Source: Moringa oleifera (Eukaryota > Streptophyta > Magnoliopsida > Brassicales > Moringaceae). Taken from it: DNA of 64,000 nucleotides. Positions within the stretch are counted from its first letter, which is position 1. Every line of letters starts with the position of its first letter. The translations under genes and the position numbers were made by a program. The stretch covers positions 1,302,001-1,366,000 of the forward strand of contig JAJFZO010000566.1 of NCBI GenBank assembly GCA_021397835.1, in the 5' to 3' direction. The notes beneath the pieces were generated by a model. It made no database searches. It was not told the DNA's origin and was given only the letters and a program-made list of their open reading frames with translations. This document shows positions 63,561 through 64,000 of this stretch, in pieces.

Positions 63561-64000
63561 ATTCAATTTAAGCTAATCAAAATTCATTAAAAAATTTTAC
63601 CATCAAATTTATTCAAATATAATAATAAATCTCACGATTTTATATCATATTTATAACATGATATAAATAAAAAATATTATTTTATATTTTTATAATTCTT
63701 TTATTCTAAATAATGCACGTGCCTGACTTTATATTCTTCATTAAATTAAAATAACTTCTTTAGGCCTTAAATATTTTTTTGAACAAGAAAACAGTCAGTG
63801 AAACGACTGCATAAATTGTTCAAAGTGGAAGTTATAAAAGATAATATGATATTTTAATTATAATATTGGGAAGTGATCTTATGCAAATTGGAAAGAATTT
63901 TCAACTTTCAACCTTCCGCATGCGGTAAGACTTTTCCGACAAAAAGCAAATATTCAACCGAAAAAGTAGTGTAAGTCAAACCGGGCCGGTCTGGTTGGAG

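Larger units (their letters stand above)
61431..64000. other. MDS 3' UTR and gene-free right end
   Basis: MDS 3' UTR is followed by mixed then A/T-rich sequence. Copies of both AT-rich repeat families occur (about 62,607-62,690 and 63,340-63,560). Open frames at 61553-61783, 61924-62199 and 62861-63148 show no recognisable domain and no conserved splice context. The last ~100 bases turn G+C-richer and may belong to the next gene's control region. Confidence 0.6.

Overview
This window is nuclear DNA from a flowering plant, almost certainly a eudicot. Ten intact genes and the tail of an eleventh are visible. Most are split by GT-AG introns with AT-rich interiors, and the gene-free stretches are extremely A+T-rich with microsatellites and a Ty1/copia retroelement. 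The species cannot be told from sequence alone. Exon boundaries below were read by eye from splice sites plus family conservation; in every complete gene the joined exons sum to a whole number of codons.

Layout from left to right: the last two coding exons of a type-1 protein phosphatase (54-568, +); a PIAL-type SP-RING SUMO ligase (1882-10898, +); the co-chaperone SGT1 (21159-11764, -), whose third intron holds a decayed Ty1/copia element (14837-19409) in antisense orientation; a WDR7/Rabconnectin-3-beta-like WD40 protein (23366-32010, +); a group IIc WRKY factor (33488-32814, -); a secreted GH9 endoglucanase (37158-39612, +); a group IIe WRKY29-like factor (42165-40990, -); the meiotic protein SPO11-2 (45389-48062, +); a G-patch protein (52373-48451, -); the small CUL4 ligase adaptor DDA1 (54138-57166, +); and the plastid isoprenoid enzyme MDS/IspF (59190-61430, +). 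The right end, from about 61.4 kb, is gene-free as far as I can see.

The genes are unrelated housekeeping, regulatory and defence functions, as is usual in a plant genome; I see no operon-like or biosynthetic cluster. SGT1 and WRKY29 both belong to families used in immune signalling, and PIAL and DDA1 both act in ubiquitin-like modification, but nothing in the sequence links them. Several neighbours are convergent with short 3' gaps, the tightest being SPO11-2 and the G-patch gene (388 bases).

I did not find a new defence, toxin or mobile system. The most distinctive signals are: a 44-base hairpin-forming minisatellite inside the copia LTRs with different copy number in the two LTRs; two non-canonical GC-AG introns (PIAL and SPO11-2); an apparent loss of the expected ATG at the PIAL N-terminus; a palindromic W-box pair upstream of WRKY29; and at least two families of dispersed AT-rich repeats recurring in the intergenic spaces.
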